Both the position numbers and the translations under genes were made by a program. 64,000 bases of DNA from Anaerolineales bacterium (GTDB lineage Bacteria; Chloroflexota; Anaerolineae; Anaerolineales; Villigracilaceae), in NCBI GenBank assembly GCA_016932715.1, contig JAFGCG010000010.1:1-64000 (forward strand), read 5' to 3'. The notes beneath the pieces are model-generated. The model was not told the DNA's origin, made no database searches, and was given only the letters and a program-made list of their open reading frames with translations. This document shows positions 24,659 through 33,115 of the stretch, piece after piece; positions within the stretch are counted from its first letter, which is position 1, and every line of letters starts with the position of its first letter.

Positions 24659-26050
24659 TCAGGCTGTTTTTGTCTGCGTTTTCAAGTCGAAAAGAGACTC
24701 AGCCCAGGTGTTGAAAAGAGGGAAAAAGGTGTTGCTGCTGCGCTGATGTGATTTCCACAATAAGAGCAGCAGGATCAGGATTCCCAACAGACGCCCATAC
24801 GACCATGGGAAGTAGTCAAACGTGGGGAGCAGGAACACCAGCAAATAGACCGCGCCATAGGATATCCATTCCGCGGGGGACTCTACTTTTTTGAGGAGCA
24901 GCAGGAAGGGCAGGCTCAGGAAGATGGCGTGATGTTCCCAAACCAGCGGCGATAAAAGCGTCATGCCGAGGAACAGCGGAATGACGGCATCGAAGAGCCG
25001 GTTTTTGCCTTCCGCAGTGGAAAGGAATCCCCGCGTGCGGACACACAGGAAGATCACGACCGCGGCGGTGATCCCTTTTGCCAGGAGAACCAGCACGCGG
25101 ACGATCGCAGCGTCGGCGCGGACGTAGGAAAGCGTCATGCCGAGCGCGGAATCGAACGAGCTGTCGTGCAGGCTCAAGCCATGGGGCGCATTGATGAACA
25201 GGAAGTTGTTGATGAAGTCGAAGTATGGGCTGGTGCCATAAAAGGCAGCCGGAAACAATGCGACCAGGATCAAACTACAGGCGAACGAGAGCAGCCACTT
25301 CCAGTTGCGCGGAAGCAGGAAAGCCAGAACCAGGACGGCGGGCGAAGCCTTGAAATGGATTGCCAGCGCCAGCATCAAAGCAGACAGCAGCGGGCGGTCC
25401 CTGTAAAAGAGAATGCTCAGGAGAATGAAGTTCATCACATGGAAGTTTACCTGCACGTACATGAACGTCCGCAGGACCGGCATGTTGACCAGGAGGAATA
25501 GCGTGGCGGTCAGCGCCGCGGCATAGGGTTTGAACTGATAAAGCTCGAGCGTGCGATGCAGCAGGAAATAAAACAGCAGGAACGACAGCACGTTCGCGAT
25601 CCAGGCGACGAGCAGGATGCCGTTCTCGCCCAGCGGCGTCAGGAAGGAGAGCAGCGTCGCCCATAAAGGAGGGTAGAAATAGGTGTCGGGCAGGGGCTGG
25701 TTTCGGATGAGCGCGAACGCCGCCTGGGTATAGTAGTCAATGTCCCCGTACCTGACTCTTTCACGCAATATGTTGATATAAAGAAATGCGAGGATGAAAA
25801 AGCCGGCCCAGGTGAGTCCCGCCGCCTTTGTGAACCTGCCCGTCAGAATCAACCACAGCAGCAATCCCGCCAGGAGCCAGGTCAATGCGGCGGAAGCCAG
25901 CGCAATGGGGATGTGGGTGTAAACGGCTTCCTGCATGAATGCCCGGAAGCCATCGAATCCATGCCGGCTGTAAATCCAGATGAATTCAAGGAGGATCAAG
26001 CCCGTGATGATTCCCCAACCGATCAGGGCGCTGCGAATGGTTTTTGTCAT
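24659..26050 (-). CDS. GT87-type polyprenyl-phosphate mannosyltransferase-like protein
   Basis: The 463-residue polytopic membrane protein has about ten helices. Features typical of GT87/DUF2029 are RVRYGDIDYYTQAAFALI (acidic pair in the first outer loop), YFYPPLWATLLSFL, ALAIHFKASPAVLVLAFLL and SPLVWEHHAIFLSLPFLL. Such enzymes transfer sugars from polyprenyl phosphate on the outer membrane face. Donor and acceptor are unknown. Confidence 0.85.
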   Translation of the reverse strand: MTKTIRSALIGWGIITGLILLEFIWIYSRHGFDGFRAFMQEAVYTHIPIALASAALTWLLAGLLLWLILTGRFTKAAGLTWAGFFILAFLYINILRERVRYGDIDYYTQAAFALIRNQPLPDTYFYPPLWATLLSFLTPLGENGILLVAWIANVLSFLLFYFLLHRTLELYQFKPYAAALTATLFLLVNMPVLRTFMYVQVNFHVMNFILLSILFYRDRPLLSALMLALAIHFKASPAVLVLAFLLPRNWKWLLSFACSLILVALFPAAFYGTSPYFDFINNFLFINAPHGLSLHDSSFDSALGMTLSYVRADAAIVRVLVLLAKGITAAVVIFLCVRTRGFLSTAEGKNRLFDAVIPLFLGMTLLSPLVWEHHAIFLSLPFLLLLKKVESPAEWISYGAVYLLVFLLPTFDYFPWSYGRLLGILILLLLLWKSHQRSSNTFFPLFNTWAESLFDLKTQTKTA

Positions 26051-26199
26051 TTCATGACCTCAGCCTCTGGCGATCTTGATGGTAATTTTTTTTGAGTATA
26101 AAGCAGGATTCGGTCACGGAGAAGGTTGAGTGTAGTACCGGTATAATATTCAGGCTGCAGTTTCAATCATATATTAAAACTCGGAGGCAGGAGAAAAAC

Positions 26200-27306
26200 G
26201 TGTCTGTTGCATCCAAAAACCAAGTCCTATTTGTTGGAACCTACACAGAGCATGAAGGCAGTCAAAGCAAGGGGATTTATGTTTATCGGATGGACCCCTC
26301 CTCCGGCGAACTGAAATTCGAGTGGGAGGTAAAAGGTGTCTTGAATCCCTCTTTTCTGGACCTGCACCCACAAAAGGATTTTCTTTACGCGGTGAATGAA
26401 GTCGGGAGCTTTGCCGGGGAGGAAGGAGGTGGTGTGAGCGCCTTCGCCGTCGATCCGGGATCCGGTGAACTCACTTTATTGAATGCCCATTCCTCGCGCG
26501 GCCAGGATCCCTGTTATATCAGCATCGAGCAGACGGGCCGCTTTGCTCTCGTCGCCAACTACAGCAGCGGAAGGGTCGCCATGCTCCCAATCCAGCCGGA
26601 TGGAGGGCTGGGACCCGCGAGCGATGAGGTTCAGCACTCCGGCTCCAGCGTGGATCCCGAACGTCAAACCGATCCGCACGCGCACTGCATCCGGCCCGAT
26701 CCGACAAATCGTTTTGCCATTGCTACGGACCTGGGCGCGGACAAACTGCTGGTTTACCAAATGGACCTGGAACATGGAAAGCTGAATAAACACACGGAGG
26801 TCAGGGTCCAGCCGGGTGCGGGTCCGCGCCATTTCAGCTTCCATCCCAACGGGCGATACATGTACCTGCTCAATGAGCTGAATGCCACTCTGATCGTTTT
26901 CCGCTACCATCCTGACTCCGGAAATCTCGAAGAAATCCAGACGATCACGACCTTGCCGGAGGGCTACCAGGGCCGAAACCTGAGTGCAGACCTGCATATT
27001 CATGGAAAATATCTGTATGCCTCCAACCGGGGACACGACAGCCTCGTTTGCTTTTTCATAGATGAAAATACCGGCAAGCTGATTTATCGAAGCCATACCT
27101 CCACTGGCGGAAAGGAACCGCGTAACTTTGCGATTGATCCAGGTGGCACTTTTCTGCTGGCCGCAAATCAGAACACAGATAACATTGTTGTCTTTGGGAT
27201 CGATGCGGAAAGCGGTCAATTATTCAGGACCGGGCATCAAGTGGAGGTGTCCATGCCGGTGTGTTTGAAATTTGCTGTTCGAGATCGTAATAGAGGCAAG
27301 AAATGA
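26200..27306 (+). CDS. Lactonase family protein (YbhE/Pgl-type seven-bladed propeller)
   Basis: The 368-residue beta-propeller resembles 6-phosphogluconolactonase of the YbhE type. Repeated blade motifs include VGTYTEHEGSQSKGIYVY, PSFLDLHPQKDFLYAVNE, GAGPRHFSFHPNGRYMYLL and REPRN-like EPRNFAIDPGGTFLLAANQ; the conserved HxH (DPHAHCIRPDP) and Arg positions are present. The substrate could be 6-phosphogluconolactone or another lactone. The GTG start at 26200 has GGAGGCAGGAG just upstream, so the longer in-frame ATG start is not preferred. Confidence 0.85.
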   Translation: MSVASKNQVLFVGTYTEHEGSQSKGIYVYRMDPSSGELKFEWEVKGVLNPSFLDLHPQKDFLYAVNEVGSFAGEEGGGVSAFAVDPGSGELTLLNAHSSRGQDPCYISIEQTGRFALVANYSSGRVAMLPIQPDGGLGPASDEVQHSGSSVDPERQTDPHAHCIRPDPTNRFAIATDLGADKLLVYQMDLEHGKLNKHTEVRVQPGAGPRHFSFHPNGRYMYLLNELNATLIVFRYHPDSGNLEEIQTITTLPEGYQGRNLSADLHIHGKYLYASNRGHDSLVCFFIDENTGKLIYRSHTSTGGKEPRNFAIDPGGTFLLAANQNTDNIVVFGIDAESGQLFRTGHQVEVSMPVCLKFAVRDRNRGKK

Positions 27307-27404
27307 AATCTAAAAACCAGTCGGTACCGCTTCAGCACTGAGCGCGGGTAGTCGGTGCGCAACGAAAAACGACCGACCATCGTTAAACAACCCAGGAGGC
27401 AGAG

Positions 27405-27749
27405 ATGAATAAACTACTCATTTTGATTGCGATCGTGCTCGTTTTCGCGACCGGTTGTGCTCCGGGTTCCAGCCTGGAAGTCAACACGCCCGAATCCACA
27501 ATCCAACTGACTACACCGGGTCCCAATCCGCTCGCGAACGAGCCGGCTGACAACGGCCGCGTGGCAGGCGTTGCGGAAGGGCTTTGGCATGGACTCATTG
27601 CCCCTGTCACTGCCATCGGATCCTTCTTCAACCCGGATATGCAGATGTACGAGGTTCACAATAATGGGCGTGAATATAACCTTGGTTTCCTGATTGGCGT
27701 GGCGCTGGTATTTCTCATCCTGGGTTTGATCGGCGGCCGGCGGCGATAA
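27405..27749 (+). CDS. Small lipoprotein with C-terminal membrane helix
   Basis: The 114-residue protein has a lipoprotein signal peptide ending in the lipobox FATGC (Cys18), a Pro/Thr/Asn-rich linker, a conserved-looking core (AGVAEGLWHGLIAPVTAIGS, FNPDMQMYEVHNNGREYN) and a C-terminal helix VALVFLILGLIGG with a basic end. AGGAGGCAGAG precedes the ATG. Function is unknown. Confidence 0.75.
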   Translation: MNKLLILIAIVLVFATGCAPGSSLEVNTPESTIQLTTPGPNPLANEPADNGRVAGVAEGLWHGLIAPVTAIGSFFNPDMQMYEVHNNGREYNLGFLIGVALVFLILGLIGGRRR

Positions 27750-27785
27750 ATACTGAAATCCGAGTCTGGTAATCCCTGGCAGCAT

Positions 27786-27822
27786 TAATTTGCCTGTAAC
27801 TATCCATGTTACAGGCAAATTA
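27786..27822 (+). terminator. Strong hairpin after the lipoprotein gene
   Basis: A perfect 15-bp stem TAATTTGCCTGTAAC/GTTACAGGCAAATTA has a 7-nt loop. It has no U-tract, so it may be a Rho-independent-like or message-stabilising hairpin. Confidence 0.5.
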
Positions 27823-27905
27823 ATTCCAACGAATAGGTTACAACCGGGCGCTCAGATGGGGTGGCAAGGATATAATACCTACTTCAGGTTGAAGAGGAAA
27901 AGCCG

Positions 27906-28118
27906 ATGGACAACGATTTTGATCTGCAAAACAGGGAGAATTTCAAAATCAATCCCCAGGTGTGGTTACATACTCTCCTGGCGATCGCGGGCGACAAGGA
28001 AACGAAAGAGGAAGTCATTCAAAGGGTCGCGCAGGAGACCGGATGGGCTCCCGAAAAAGTGGAAGTGATGTTTGCGACCACGATCAAGATTTTGATGAAT
28101 CAAACCCGCTCGAATTGA
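27906..28118 (+). CDS. Small conserved hypothetical protein, 70 residues
   Basis: A helical soluble protein (MDNDFDLQNRENFKINPQVW, then KEEVIQRVAQETGWAPEKVE). The second half resembles the helix-turn-helix start of HU-like or DUF1858-like small proteins, but no assignment is safe. AGAGGAAAAG precedes the ATG, and a strong terminator follows. Confidence 0.65.
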   Translation: MDNDFDLQNRENFKINPQVWLHTLLAIAGDKETKEEVIQRVAQETGWAPEKVEVMFATTIKILMNQTRSN

Positions 28119-28135
28119 TTCCCGATTTAGAAATG

Positions 28136-28165
28136 AACCGCAGGTGCTGAGCCTGCGGTTTTTAT
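28136..28165 (+). terminator. Intrinsic terminator, AACCGCAGG type
   Basis: The stem AACCGCAGG/CCTGCGGTT has a 7-nt loop followed by TTTTATTTTA. It is the same hairpin, differing by one base, as at 30735-30766. Confidence 0.85.
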
Positions 28166-28166
28166 T

Positions 28167-28943
28167 TTACTTTTTTATCTTGTCAACTTCTGCCTGTAAC
28201 TGAGTTTTGAGAGTTTCAAAATCCAATCCGGTTGCAGTTGCATGATCCTTGACTGTCATGGCGAGATCGGGCATGGGCGCCTCGATCATTTGTTCGATGA
28301 CATCCTGTGGGACGCCCCATTGGAGCAGCTCTCCGAAGGTTGTTTTGCCCTTGACAAGATACTCTTCCGTGCTGGATGTCGTCGGGTCGGGCGCAGGGGG
28401 AGCGGATTCCGTTTCAGGGGCCGACTCCTCACTTGGAGCGGGAGCCGCTTCGACGTCCGCGGGAGCGACTTCCACGGTATGGGCTTGCAGGTACGCCGTC
28501 TGTTCAGGAGTCAGCGTTGCATCCGCCAGGAGAATATCTGCTGCAGGCTTGAGAAGGTAGATTTCCTGTCCGGTGGTGTCAAATGGCAGACCGGCATAAA
28601 ATGCGACGAACAAGCGGATTGAATTTGTGCCGATCTCATATCCGCTATCGAGGTAAAGAGATTCCAAATCCTTCACGGCAAACGAGGCGGGATCGTCGCT
28701 TGTGATCTGGAACGCCCGCGCAAGAACATCCGGCGCGACATCGAATGAATTGGCGATGTCGCCAAAGGTGTACGAACCGCGGATATCGGCCGGGTTGGCT
28801 TGACCCGCAAACTCACCTTCCGTGAACGCGGCCGGGACTTTCGCGGACTCGGTCTGCCACCAGCCCAGCGCGGACGAGACCGAGATGCCGCCAAACATGA
28901 CAATAAAAAGAATAGCTGCAAGAGGTTTGGACGTGAGCGTCAT
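28167..28943 (-). CDS. Secreted/anchored protein with two repeats, partner of a polyferredoxin
   Basis: The 258-residue protein has an N-terminal membrane anchor (about residues 7-26). The exposed part contains two similar segments, IRGSYTFGDIANSFDVAP and VKGKTTFGELLQWGVPQD, each followed by a KD-containing helix, separated by a Pro/Glu/Ala/Ser linker. Similar repeats occur as C-terminal extensions of NapH-like ferredoxins in other lineages (recalled). The start at 28943 overlaps the ferredoxin stop (ATGA), so the two act together. Function is unknown. Confidence 0.65.
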   Translation of the reverse strand: MTLTSKPLAAILFIVMFGGISVSSALGWWQTESAKVPAAFTEGEFAGQANPADIRGSYTFGDIANSFDVAPDVLARAFQITSDDPASFAVKDLESLYLDSGYEIGTNSIRLFVAFYAGLPFDTTGQEIYLLKPAADILLADATLTPEQTAYLQAHTVEVAPADVEAAPAPSEESAPETESAPPAPDPTTSSTEEYLVKGKTTFGELLQWGVPQDVIEQMIEAPMPDLAMTVKDHATATGLDFETLKTQLQAEVDKIKK

Positions 28944-29794
28944 TTCAGGCCTCCGCTGGTGAAGACGACGGTTTTTGCAACGGGACAGATCGCTTCCGAG
29001 GTGCATTCGAGGCAGGAAATGCACTGGTGATCGCGCACGACGGTTTTGTTATCCACGGCAATATTCATGGGACACATGATGGAACAGGCGCCATCTGCCT
29101 TACAGGTGGAGGCAGCGCGCTTGATCGAGAACACGCGGAAGAGATTGGTCAGCCCCAGCACCGCACCGTAGGGACAGGCGTATTTGCACCACGGTCGTTC
29201 GACGAAAACCGAGAGCACGAGTGTCGTGCCCAGGATGAGCAGTGCCGTCGGCGCGACCTCGCCGCTCCAGAAGTTGAAGAGAGCGAAATAGGGATCGTAC
29301 GCCTCGAAGATCAACGTGCCGCTGATCGCGGTGACGTAGAGGACCCAGATCAAAATCCCATAGCGCGCGTAGCGCAAAATGTTGTCGAGCTTCGTCGGGA
29401 CAAAATGGTTGTAGCGGCGCTTGAAGAGCTTGCGCCCCAGCTTGCCGACCCACTCCTGGACCGTGCCCAGCGGGCAGATCCAGCCACAAAACACGGGACC
29501 GAAGAAGATCGCGAGCAGCAGGCTCAAGCCTGCCAGGACAAGCGCGGAACTATGGATCTTTTGGACAAGCACTCCACTGGAGGCAAGGGTGTAGAGAGTC
29601 ACCACGCCGCCAAAGGGACAGACCGCATGCAGGGAGGCGCTCGAAAGGACCGGGATCGCCGAGCCGCTTTCCGCCAGCGTATGGTTGACAGCGATCAGGG
29701 CGATAAGCAAAAAGAAGAACCATTGTACGAGTTTGCGAATCCAAATTGTACGTGGGCGAAATAAGCGAACCCGCTTTCCAAATACCTTTACCAT
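28940..29794 (-). CDS. NapH/CcoG-like membrane polyferredoxin
   Basis: The 284-residue protein has about four to five membrane helices. Two membrane-proximal Cys motifs, FCGWICPLGTVQEW and PWCKYACPYGAVLG, are followed by two [4Fe-4S] motifs, CKADGACSIMCPMNI and CISCLECTSEAICPV. The family passes electrons across or along the membrane, for example in nitrate, nitrous oxide or NO metabolism. The partner reductase is not visible here. The start at 29794 is preferred because GGAGG lies 5 nt before it. Confidence 0.85.
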   Translation of the reverse strand: MVKVFGKRVRLFRPRTIWIRKLVQWFFFLLIALIAVNHTLAESGSAIPVLSSASLHAVCPFGGVVTLYTLASSGVLVQKIHSSALVLAGLSLLLAIFFGPVFCGWICPLGTVQEWVGKLGRKLFKRRYNHFVPTKLDNILRYARYGILIWVLYVTAISGTLIFEAYDPYFALFNFWSGEVAPTALLILGTTLVLSVFVERPWCKYACPYGAVLGLTNLFRVFSIKRAASTCKADGACSIMCPMNIAVDNKTVVRDHQCISCLECTSEAICPVAKTVVFTSGGLK

Positions 29795-29894
29795 GCGTAC
29801 CTCCAAAATTTATTGTGCACGCAGTGTAATTTTTATTTGTATATGCGGAATAAAGGATATATGAAGATTGTGTAAAGATATTGATTCTCTCGCG

Positions 29895-29957
29895 GGTTCC
29901 ATACCCCGCAGCTTGCTGCGTAAGAAGGGGTTCGGGGCTTGCCCCGAGGTTGATACC
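29895..29957. repeat. Three-way-junction palindrome
   Basis: Two inner hairpins, CGCAGCTTGCTGCG and TCGGGGCTTGCCCCGA, share the CTTG loop seen at 20475-20524, inside weaker outer arms GGTTCCATACC/GGTTGATACC. It lies between the polyferredoxin and DUF2202 genes. Confidence 0.65.
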
Positions 29958-30072
29958 TGTCATTGCCTCTCAAATGCGAAACTCTTTACAGATTCTTCAC
30001 CAAATGTTTGAACCCGCTTTAAGCCTGCCGGGTAGACTGCCATCATATAAAACCTGATCGAAAGGATAGAAA

Positions 30073-30714
30073 ATGAAAAACATATTGATTGTTGGATTAT
30101 TGATCGCGGTAGTGGGAACAGCGTTTGGTTCGGTGACGCCGGCCTCTGCACAGACAACCTCTGTCACAGGGGCGTATCTCTCCGCCAGTGAACAGGAGGA
30201 TTTGATCTTTATGCGCGAGGAAGAGAAACTGGCACATGACGTGTATGTAACTCTCTACTCGACCTGGAGATTGCCTGTCTTTCAAAATATTGCGAACAGT
30301 GAAGCGACTCATACCGCTGCCATCAAAAGGCTGCTGGATCAGTATGGGATTGCCGATCCCACGGCCGGAAAGGGCGTTGGCGAATTCACTAACCCTGATC
30401 TGCAGAAGCTGTATGATCAGCTTGTCGCACAGGGAGCGAAGTCGCTGGCGGAGGCGTTGAAAGTGGGCATTACGATCGAGGAGATCGACATCCTCGACCT
30501 GCAAACCCGTATCGCCAGGACCGCGAGCGCAGATATCAAGCTGGTCTACAGCAATTTGCTGAGAGGTTCGGAGAATCACCTGCGCGCGTTCACATCGACG
30601 CTGCAGCGCCAGACGGGCGAGACATACGCGCCGCAATACCTGGACGCGGCAACCTACGGCTCGATTGTCGGCACATCCAACCGGCGTGGCGGCTGGCGCG
30701 GGGGCAACCGATAA
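30073..30714 (+). CDS. DUF2202 ferritin-like exported protein
   Basis: The 213-residue protein has a signal peptide (about residues 1-25, ending ASA-Q). The DUF2202 core has ferritin-like metal ligands in FMREEEKLAHDVYVTL, SEATHTAAIKRLLDQYG and SENHLRAF. The C-terminus is Gly/Arg-rich. It probably binds a di-metal site outside the membrane, but its role is unknown. AAAGGA precedes the ATG, and a strong terminator follows. Confidence 0.85.
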   Translation: MKNILIVGLLIAVVGTAFGSVTPASAQTTSVTGAYLSASEQEDLIFMREEEKLAHDVYVTLYSTWRLPVFQNIANSEATHTAAIKRLLDQYGIADPTAGKGVGEFTNPDLQKLYDQLVAQGAKSLAEALKVGITIEEIDILDLQTRIARTASADIKLVYSNLLRGSENHLRAFTSTLQRQTGETYAPQYLDAATYGSIVGTSNRRGGWRGGNR

Positions 30715-30734
30715 TTTCCCGGGTAATAGCATTG

Positions 30735-30766
30735 AACCGCAGGCGCTGAGCCTGCGGTTTTTGTTT
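30735..30766 (+). terminator. Intrinsic terminator, AACCGCAGG type
   Basis: The stem AACCGCAGG/CCTGCGGTT is followed by TTTTTG, ending the DUF2202 gene. It is nearly identical to the one at 28136-28165 although the genes are unrelated. Confidence 0.85.
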
Positions 30767-30846
30767 CTGATTGACGATGGAGAGCATCCGAACTTGCTCT
30801 TCCTACAATGAAAGTATCGGCTGAAAAGTCGTATCGTTTTCTCGTT

Positions 30847-31647
30847 TTAACTTTGTCGTAATGAATAGCTCTGTAATTCCTCAGGCGATAGCTCATCAGG
30901 TTGAACAAGCCTGTAATGTTTTTCGGAAGTTACTTTGATCCCATCATCTGCCTGCTCAAATTCAAATAGTGCGATGAGATTCTTTGCCATGAATTGCGTG
31001 GCAATTCCTCGACAAACCAGGCTTGGGAATTTCAGCGAGCAAAGTTCAAAATCCTGCTCTATTTGTACGATGCCGATTTTATCTCGCCCGCCTTTTGCCT
31101 GGACGGGTAACACATAATGTGCTCCGCGTTTATCCAAGCCAATATAGATTTCATCCGTTTCAACTTGTGAACCATCGCGGAGTGTGGTTCTGAGATGGCT
31201 TTGGAGTGAATAACAAGTTAAGCCAGTGAAAATATCAACCAGTCGATTGTAGCGAAGTTTTGCCAAGAGTGCTTGTTCGTCAGAGAGTGCATAGGCGGCA
31301 ATTACACCCGGTGTCGCGTCAGGGATTTTGGTCTCTGCCAGGATGCTTGAGGGAACAATGAGGGACTCCTTCACGATCACAAGTTTGTATTTCCCTTTGC
31401 CTGCTGGTCTGATAATCCATTCGTAACCTTTCGGAGCTTTTGATGTGATCGATTTGGGCAGAAGGGTTCGGTATCTAAAAGAATACAGTACATCCCCTAA
31501 ATTCTTGGGCAGGGTGATGCCGAGTTCCCCAGCGACTTGACTCAATTCAGCCCGCTCAAAGTTGATCTCGTTAGCGCCTTTTTCATAATGTCTTGCGAAG
31601 ATGGCTTCCAGGATTTTGGTGTAGCGATTCGGACCCTTATTTTCCAT
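30847..31647 (-). CDS. Probable type II restriction endonuclease
   Basis: This 266-residue protein is the partner of the adjacent DNA methyltransferase, only 3 nt apart. A PD-(D/E)XK-like site is suggested by TDEIYIGLDKRGAHYVLPVQ followed by AKGGRDKIG, with Asp/Glu and Lys in the expected strand order. The N-terminal about 90 residues look like a winged-helix DNA-binding part (ERAELSQVAGELGITLP). Assignment rests on context plus the motif; the target site is unknown. Confidence 0.65.
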   Translation of the reverse strand: MENKGPNRYTKILEAIFARHYEKGANEINFERAELSQVAGELGITLPKNLGDVLYSFRYRTLLPKSITSKAPKGYEWIIRPAGKGKYKLVIVKESLIVPSSILAETKIPDATPGVIAAYALSDEQALLAKLRYNRLVDIFTGLTCYSLQSHLRTTLRDGSQVETDEIYIGLDKRGAHYVLPVQAKGGRDKIGIVQIEQDFELCSLKFPSLVCRGIATQFMAKNLIALFEFEQADDGIKVTSEKHYRLVQPDELSPEELQSYSLRQS

Positions 31648-31650
31648 GTT

Positions 31651-33000
31651 TTACCCTCTCCAGCGTAATATGACGACTTCCTCTCGCAATTGTTCCTTTG
31701 TGGCAGTTGCCAGACGAGTACGAAATAGATCAATGCCAGCAAGCTCATAACCCAATTTTTGGGCTATATCTCCTAATATCTGACCCGTCCTGATCATCAC
31801 ACGCAAATAGGATGCCTGGTCGCCGACTACGTAGGCGAGCTTTGCACCCGGGCGAAGAACCTTGCGAAGGTCCGCTAAATGCTTTGCCATGCCGCCGAAA
31901 TACAGTTTTGTGGCTCGCGCATAGAGTCTTTCGAACCCTGAGTCTTTTCCAAGCTCAATTCGCCGTTTTTCTATCTTGTCCGCAATGCGCTGGATTTCCG
32001 GAAACTCAGACACCCATTGATCGTCATCATCGCCTTTGTAAATGCCGCGGGTATTCGAGCGGATGAGGCCTTTCTTCAACGCTCTCAATTCTTCCTTGCT
32101 GTTGATAAAACCAAGCAAGACGGACTCGAGCCGCGTAGTGCGCGTGTAATCCTTTTCATTGGGGTAGGGAGGTGACGTGATGACAGCGTCCACAGAATTT
32201 GGCTCGATCATGTCAAAACTGCGGGCATCTGCCAAATAAACTTTTGAATCAGGGTATGATTTTCCCGTAATTTGCCGCAAATCATTAGCCATTTTCTCGA
32301 CTTCCAGCAGCCAGTTGGAAACAACAGGTACATCAGCTTTTGGATGCTTGACGCCTACTTCCGGTCCAAAGTGCAGATTACTGATTTTGAAGACCAAAGC
32401 ATTTCCCAATGCCAAAAGCGCATGCCGATAAAACGACTCACCTTCAAATTGTTGCAGACATTCAAATAAGACTAATGTTTTATGTAATGGAAGTGGACTA
32501 ATCGAATTAGCCAGAATCAGCTTTTGGGTTTCGGGCAAAAGTGCTTTGAGTTCCAGGTCTTTCAGATCATCCAACGAGAGATTGTCATCGATTCCCTGTG
32601 ACTTGAATATCTGTGATGCCTCTTCTGCAACGTGTTGTGCTCGTGTGGATAATTCATCTGCATCTGTATTCCAATCTGTTTTTACAGAGGATGCAAAATG
32701 CGGGAACGGATTTCCCTCCAGCCCAATTGCATTCATCCCCGCCAATTTGGCTTCGACCAGTGTGGTGCCTGTTCCGCAAAACGGGTCCAGAACCACGCTC
32801 TTTTGATTCAAATCAAATTTTCGGATGTAATCTCTTACCAGGTGCGGTGGAAAAGACAACACAAACCGATACCAATCGTGAAAAGCACGGTCTTGCTGGT
32901 CCAGCTTGTTCGCACGACCATTGGAGAGTTCAGGCTTTTTAGTTTCCTGAATTTCTTCCGTACCTGTAAGTCCCAGCTTTAATTGAGTAGGCGTGGTCAT
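31651..33000 (-). CDS. DNA methyltransferase (N4/N6, TSPPY type)
   Basis: The 449-residue modification enzyme has SAM motif I VVLDPFCGTGTTLVEAKLAG (residues about 69-88), then GLEGNPFPHFA, and catalytic motif IV AVITSPPYPNEKDYTR (about 262-277). The order (SAM motif first) and TSPPY fit N4-cytosine or N6-adenine enzymes. With the endonuclease gene downstream it forms a compact restriction-modification unit. A TAGAAT box ends 6 nt before the ATG, which suggests a leaderless message. Confidence 0.85.
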   Translation of the reverse strand: MTTPTQLKLGLTGTEEIQETKKPELSNGRANKLDQQDRAFHDWYRFVLSFPPHLVRDYIRKFDLNQKSVVLDPFCGTGTTLVEAKLAGMNAIGLEGNPFPHFASSVKTDWNTDADELSTRAQHVAEEASQIFKSQGIDDNLSLDDLKDLELKALLPETQKLILANSISPLPLHKTLVLFECLQQFEGESFYRHALLALGNALVFKISNLHFGPEVGVKHPKADVPVVSNWLLEVEKMANDLRQITGKSYPDSKVYLADARSFDMIEPNSVDAVITSPPYPNEKDYTRTTRLESVLLGFINSKEELRALKKGLIRSNTRGIYKGDDDDQWVSEFPEIQRIADKIEKRRIELGKDSGFERLYARATKLYFGGMAKHLADLRKVLRPGAKLAYVVGDQASYLRVMIRTGQILGDIAQKLGYELAGIDLFRTRLATATKEQLREEVVILRWRG

Positions 33001-33006
33001 AGACTA

Positions 33007-33012
33007 ATTCTA
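33007..33012 (-). promoter_or_regulatory. Candidate leaderless -10 box for the methyltransferase gene
   Basis: TAGAAT on the minus strand ends 6 nt before the ATG at 33000. There is no visible Shine-Dalgarno. Confidence 0.4.
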
Positions 33013-33041
33013 TCATCGGCTGTAGGAATATGCTTTAATAA

Positions 33042-33071
33042 TTCAAACTCGAATTATGACTATTGTATAAT
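33042..33071 (+). promoter_or_regulatory. Candidate promoter of the exported-protein pair at 33116
   Basis: TTCAAA and TATAAT are separated by 18 nt on the plus strand. The predicted start is about 38 nt before the ATG at 33116. Confidence 0.45.
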
Positions 33072-33115
33072 CTCACTCGTATTCCGATTCCCATCATCCT
33101 ATCCTCAAGGGCAAA

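Noticed and set aside
26092-26199. ATG start 36 codons upstream for the lactonase
   Set aside because: No ribosome-binding site is visible there, and a TATAAT-like box lies inside the extension. The GTG at 26200 follows GGAGGCAGGAG.
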